Positions 6,297 through 6,414 of a DNA stretch of 6,414 nucleotides are shown here, one piece after another. This DNA is from an uncultured Ruminococcus sp. Lineage in GTDB: Bacteria > Bacillota > Clostridia > Oscillospirales > CAG-272. Both the position numbers and the translations under genes were made by a program. The notes beneath the pieces are model-generated. The model saw nothing but the letters and a program-made list of their open reading frames with translations, did not search any database and was not told the DNA's origin. The stretch is from the NCBI GenBank assembly GCA_902773455.1, contig CACYEW010000143.1, forward strand, positions 1-6,414. The letters are read 5' to 3'. Position 1 is the stretch's first letter; each line of letters opens with the position of its first letter.

Positions 6297-6414
6297 TTAT
6301 TTCAGTTTTACGAGCACCGCGCGGTTCGCTTCAAGCTCGAATTCGTATCCGTTTTCGGTCTGTACGAGTTCTACCGGTCCGGCGGCTGAAAAGATCTTCA
6401 CCTCGCGCATAAAC
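6297..6414 (-). CDS. C-terminal tail of an unidentified protein, possibly a glycoside hydrolase (partial)
   Basis: The minus-strand frame is open from the window edge to a TAA at 6297-6299, encoding the last 38 residues of a protein. The tail (REVKIFSAAGPVELVQTENG..., ending in RAVLVKLK) looks like a small antiparallel beta domain of the kind that closes many glycoside hydrolases, including alpha-L-fucosidase-like enzymes. This is a resemblance in style only, since 38 residues are too few for a family call. It ends 15 nt before the barnase gene, and that gap is filled by the barnase ribosome site, so the two are very likely co-transcribed. The operon promoter lies outside the window. Confidence 0.6.
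   Translation of the reverse strand, partial: FMREVKIFSAAGPVELVQTENGYEFELEANRAVLVKLK

Noticed and set aside
1..6414. Mobile element, CRISPR, tRNA or rRNA content
   Set aside because: I saw no transposase or integrase motif, no terminal inverted repeats, no evenly spaced direct repeats outside protein-coding repeats, and no cloverleaf or rRNA-like sequence.

Overview
The window reads as a gene-dense stretch of a bacterial chromosome, about half G+C. Good Shine-Dalgarno sites of the GGAG/GAGG type, a Gram-positive style lipoprotein and barnase/barstar, DUF3737 and sugar-isomerase family members suggest an anaerobic Bacillota (Clostridia-like, perhaps gut or rumen). That lineage is an inference from gene families and style, not from a marker gene.

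Left half, + strand (1-3576): three genes run rightward. The first is the C-terminal end of an unrecognised protein (1-153). It overlaps the start of a lipoprotein with a right-handed parallel beta-helix (134-1741). After 14 nt comes a large protein without a signal peptide that looks like a DUF5696 / GH101-GH129-type glycoside hydrolase (1756-3576). Together they suggest glycan binding or breakdown at the surface and hydrolysis of imported glycosides inside the cell.

Middle (3577-3697): a short convergent intergenic region. It holds a clear intrinsic terminator for the leftward genes that may also work weakly in the other direction.

Right half, - strand (3698-6414): a tightly packed leftward operon. 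In transcription order it holds the C-terminal tail of a protein of unknown identity (possibly a glycoside hydrolase), a barnase-type ribonuclease with an N-terminal membrane anchor, its barstar-type inhibitor, a DUF3737 beta-helix protein and a sugar phosphate isomerase/epimerase-type TIM barrel. The gaps are 15, 8, 7 and 1 nt. At two junctions the Shine-Dalgarno site overlaps the previous stop codon, so translation is probably coupled.

The most notable content is the barnase-barstar pair. All six barnase active-site residues are present, but the enzyme appears tethered to the membrane by a signal anchor and a Lys/Glu/Thr/Ala-rich linker. The pair sits inside what otherwise looks like a carbohydrate-use operon. 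No tRNA, rRNA, CRISPR array, insertion sequence or integrase was seen.
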